From assembly GCF_008275125.1 (NCBI RefSeq), contig NZ_CP043473.1, forward strand, positions 1,736,001-1,800,000: a DNA stretch of 64,000 nt. Direction: 5' to 3'. The translations under genes were made by a program, and so were the position numbers. Positions 61,373 to 64,000 of the stretch are shown here, in pieces; position 1 is the first letter of the stretch; every line of letters begins with the position of its first letter. The notes under the pieces were generated by a model. That model searched no databases. It was not told the DNA's origin and worked only from the letters and a program-made list of their open reading frames with translations. The DNA is from Chromobacterium paludis. Lineage in GTDB: Bacteria > Pseudomonadota > Gammaproteobacteria > Burkholderiales > Chromobacteriaceae.

Positions 61373-62263
61373 ATGGAAAACATCGCCTTCATCGGCCTGG
61401 GCAATATGGGCGGCCCGATGGCCGTCAATCTGCTGAACAAGGGCTTCAAGGTCAGCGCCTTCGACCTGTCTGCCGAGGCCTTGGCCAAGGTGGCTGCCGC
61501 CGGCGGCCGCGCCGCCTCCAGCGCCGCCGATGCGATTGACGGCGCCAGCGTGGTGATCTCCATGCTGCCGGCCGGCAAGCATGTGCAGGGACTCTACCTG
61601 GGCGACGACGGTTTGTTCGCCAAGCTGCCCAAGGGTACGCTGATCATAGACTGCAGCACCATAGACGCCGGCGCCGCGCGCAAAGTGGCAGAGGCGGCGC
61701 AGGCGCAGGGCCTGGCCATGCTGGACGCGCCGGTGTCCGGCGGCACGGCCGGCGCGGCGGCCGGCACCCTGACCTTCATCGTCGGCGGCGAAGCGGGCGA
61801 CCTGGCGCGCGCGCGGCCGGTGTTGGAGGCCATGGGCAAGAACATCTTCCACGCCGGCGGCCCCGGCGCCGGCCAGACCGCCAAGATCTGCAACAATATG
61901 CTGCTGGGCATCCTGATGGCCGGCACCGCCGAGGCGCTAGCCCTGGGCGTCAAGAACGGCCTGGACCCGAAAGTGCTGTCCGAGATCATCAGCAAGAGCT
62001 CGGGCCGCAACTGGGCGACGGAACTCTACAACCCGTGGCCCGGCGTGATGGAGAATGTTCCGGCCAGCCGCAACTACGCCGGCGGATTCATGTCCGAACT
62101 GATGCTGAAAGACCTGGGTTTGGCCGAGGAAACCGCCTTGCAAAGCCATGCATCCAACCCGCTGGGCGCCTTGGCCCGCAATCTGTACGAGGAGCATGTG
62201 CAACAGGGCAATGGCAAGCTGGACTTCTCCAGCATCGTCAAACATTTCCATACGCTGAACTGA
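61373..62263 (+). CDS. mmsB: 3-hydroxyisobutyrate dehydrogenase
   Basis: The 296-residue enzyme has the NAD loop 'FIGLGNMGGPMAVNLL', substrate motif 'DAPVSGGTAGAAAGTL' and the catalytic Lys in 'GQTAKICNNMLLG'. It oxidises 3-hydroxyisobutyrate to methylmalonate semialdehyde, the MmsA substrate. Last gene of the valine operon, separated from the previous gene by the repeat array. Confidence 0.95.
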   Translation: MENIAFIGLGNMGGPMAVNLLNKGFKVSAFDLSAEALAKVAAAGGRAASSAADAIDGASVVISMLPAGKHVQGLYLGDDGLFAKLPKGTLIIDCSTIDAGAARKVAEAAQAQGLAMLDAPVSGGTAGAAAGTLTFIVGGEAGDLARARPVLEAMGKNIFHAGGPGAGQTAKICNNMLLGILMAGTAEALALGVKNGLDPKVLSEIISKSSGRNWATELYNPWPGVMENVPASRNYAGGFMSELMLKDLGLAEETALQSHASNPLGALARNLYEEHVQQGNGKLDFSSIVKHFHTLN

Positions 62264-62324
62264 CAAGGTCCAGATATCCGCCACAATAAATATGACGTGT
62301 GGTAGATTTAGCCTCAGGTCTAGT

Positions 62325-62356
62325 GACGGGAGGGCGCTCAGCGTCCTCCCGTCTTG
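62325..62356 (+). terminator. Terminator after mmsB
   Basis: GACGGGAGG and CCTCCCGTC form a 9-bp stem around an 11-base loop, followed by TTGCGTTG. Confidence 0.6.
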
Positions 62357-62403
62357 CGTTGACAGACCACAACATCGACAAGAACAAGTCTGCAAGGATG
62401 AAC

Positions 62404-64000
62404 ATGCCTCACTCCATCGCCCTGAAAAGCATCGCCGCAGCCACCTTACTGGCCTGCGCCGCGTCCGCCTCCGCCGCCGGCTACCAGCAGCCGCCCGCCA
62501 ATATTCTCAAGGTGATGCGCGCGCCCGCCCTGCCCACGCCCAGCATCAACCCCACCCGCGACGCCATGCTGCTGGTGGGCTGGCAGGAGTACCCGTCCAT
62601 CGCCCGCGTGGCCGCGCCGTATCTGAAACTGGCCGGCACGCGCATCGAACCGGCCAACCGCGCCAAACATGACACGCCCGGCGGCTACGGCATCGCGCCA
62701 TGCGCGGAGAGCTTCAAGCTGGTGAAGATACCCAGCGGCAGGGAAACCCCGGTGGCCCTGCCGGCAGGTTCCTGCCCCGACGCGCCGGCCTGGTCCGCCG
62801 ACGGTAAGCGTTTCGCCTTCGCCAATGCCACTAAGGATGCGGTGGAGCTGTGGGTGGGCGACGCCGCCAGCGGCAAGCTGCGCAAGATACCGGGCATTCG
62901 CCTCAACCCCATGCTCAATGACGAGTTGCAATGGATGCCGGACCAGAAGACGCTGCTGGTCAAGACCGTGCCGGCCAGGCAAGGGCCGGCGCCGGCCAAG
63001 TCCATCGGCCCGGATGGCCCCAGCGTGCAGGAAAGCGATGGCGTGAAGGGGGAAAGCAGCACCTATGAGGTGCGCGACACGCTGAACAACCCGCACGACG
63101 AGGCCTTGTTCGACTACTACGGCGCCTCGCAATTGATGCTGGTGGACGCCGCCAGCGGCAAGGCCACGCCCATAGGCGAGCCGGCGCTGTACGACGGCGT
63201 AGGCCCCTCCCCGGATGGCAAGCACCTCCTGGTTTCCAGCGTGCGCCGCCCCTATTCCTACGTCACCACTTACGAGCGTTTCCCGCACGAGGTTCAGGTT
63301 TGGGCGCTGTCTAAGCCGGGCCGCGTCGCCATCCGCTCCATCGCCACCCTGCCGCTGGCGGACCGCGTGCCGGTGCATGGCGAACCGCTAGGCCCGCGCG
63401 ACTTCTCCTGGCGCGCCAACGACCCCGCCACGCTGATCTGGGCCGAGGCGCTGGACGGCGGCGATTGGAAAAACACCGTGCCGGCGCGCGACAAAGTGAT
63501 GACGTGGAAGGCGCCGTTCACCGGCAAGCCGGTGGAACTGCTGCGCACCGCGCAGCGCTTTGGCGGCATAGAATGGGGCGAGCGCCGCGATACTGCGCTG
63601 GTCAGCGAGTTCGACATCAACCGCCACTGGTATCAAACCCGCGTCGTCAACTTTGAAGACCCGGCGCAAAAGTCCCGCCTGCTGTGGAGCTTGTCCTACG
63701 ACGACAAGTACGCCTCGCCCGGCACGCCGGTCACCCGCACCCTGGCCAATGGTTTCCGCGTGATCCGTCAGGACGGCGACGCCATCTACCTGAACGGCGC
63801 CGGCGCCTCGCCCGAGGGCAACCGCCCCTTCCTCGACAAGCTGAATTTGAAAACGCTGGCCAGCGAACGGCTGTTCCGCAGCGGCAAGGACGCGCTGGAG
63901 CGCCCGGTGGCGCTGACCGGCGCCAACAGCTTCCTGACCTGGCGCCAAACCCCCATGGCCGCGCCGAATGTTTATCTGCGCACGCTGCAACAGCCCATCG
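62404..64000 (+). CDS. Secreted S9-family peptidase (prolyl oligopeptidase superfamily), N-terminal part
   Basis: ATG 62404 is chosen because AAGG is six bases upstream; ATG 62398 touches it. The 532 visible codons run off the window. A signal peptide (about residues 1-26, ATLLACAASASAA) precedes a beta-propeller region with repeats such as 'APAWSADGKRFAFANA' and 'GVGPSPDGKHLLVSSVRR'. This is the layout of glutamyl endopeptidase / acylaminoacyl-peptidase relatives in S9. The catalytic alpha/beta-hydrolase domain would lie beyond 64,000. Confidence 0.85.
   Translation, partial: MPHSIALKSIAAATLLACAASASAAGYQQPPANILKVMRAPALPTPSINPTRDAMLLVGWQEYPSIARVAAPYLKLAGTRIEPANRAKHDTPGGYGIAPCAESFKLVKIPSGRETPVALPAGSCPDAPAWSADGKRFAFANATKDAVELWVGDAASGKLRKIPGIRLNPMLNDELQWMPDQKTLLVKTVPARQGPAPAKSIGPDGPSVQESDGVKGESSTYEVRDTLNNPHDEALFDYYGASQLMLVDAASGKATPIGEPALYDGVGPSPDGKHLLVSSVRRPYSYVTTYERFPHEVQVWALSKPGRVAIRSIATLPLADRVPVHGEPLGPRDFSWRANDPATLIWAEALDGGDWKNTVPARDKVMTWKAPFTGKPVELLRTAQRFGGIEWGERRDTALVSEFDINRHWYQTRVVNFEDPAQKSRLLWSLSYDDKYASPGTPVTRTLANGFRVIRQDGDAIYLNGAGASPEGNRPFLDKLNLKTLASERLFRSGKDALERPVALTGANSFLTWRQTPMAAPNVYLRTLQQPI

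Overview
The window is a high-GC (roughly two-thirds G+C) proteobacterial chromosome segment. Gene content and neighbourhoods (yhdP-nit-tldD, ilvE/zinc-finger/waaF, trpG/trpD, a MerR-controlled valine/isoleucine operon) fit a betaproteobacterium of the Neisseriales, most like Chromobacterium or a relative. The genus is an inference; no rRNA or other marker is present.

Region 1 (1 to about 25,020) is the structural and lysis part of a siphovirus-type prophage. It enters the window inside the terminase large subunit. Then come portal, S49 head protease, HK97-fold capsid, connector and tail-completion genes, tail tube, a 1,316-residue tape measure, large tail-tip proteins and a lysis cassette (holin, GH24 endolysin, spanin pair with Rz1 nested inside Rz). 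Inside the tail block, at 12,796-15,195, sits a regulatory island: two divergent ribbon-helix-helix genes around a three-copy palindromic operator, two small ORFs and a Rha/KilAC antirepressor. Its layout resembles the immI (mnt/arc/ant) island of phage P22. No integrase or CI-type repressor is visible; they would lie left of the window.

Region 2 (25,030-30,500) holds a cold-shock gene, a stretch that may contain the right attachment region, trpG - LprI-like gene - trpD, a phosphomannomutase and prmB. Region 3 (30,500-37,520) holds a small PAPS-making and sulfotransferase pair (cysC plus sulfotransferase), a DUF1302 outer-membrane protein, an M20 amidohydrolase divergent from a GlxA-type AraC regulator with repeated palindromic operators, and a small secreted PraB-like protein.

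Region 4 (37,670-38,570) is the most unusual locus. A 30-codon ORF with five His codons within six codons is followed by a terminator hairpin with a competing pairing partner. Then comes a minimal, 214-residue histidyl-tRNA-synthetase-like protein that can be read only through a +1 shift at CUU-CAU-UGA. This could be a histidine-responsive attenuator plus programmed frameshift, or a decayed gene.

Region 5 (38,580-53,300) holds housekeeping genes: tldD, a Nit amidase, yhdP, glnE, ilvE, a CHCC zinc-finger protein, waaF, a TetR regulator, a Q/A/N-rich protein and a SUV3-type RNA helicase. Region 6 (53,460-62,270) is a branched-chain amino acid catabolic cluster. A thiolase and a LiuR-like MerR regulator are divergent from hbd, mmsA, an acyl-CoA dehydrogenase, enoyl-CoA hydratase, 3-hydroxyisobutyryl-CoA hydrolase and mmsB. 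Together these cover valine degradation from isobutyryl-CoA and the last isoleucine steps. The window ends inside a secreted S9-family peptidase.
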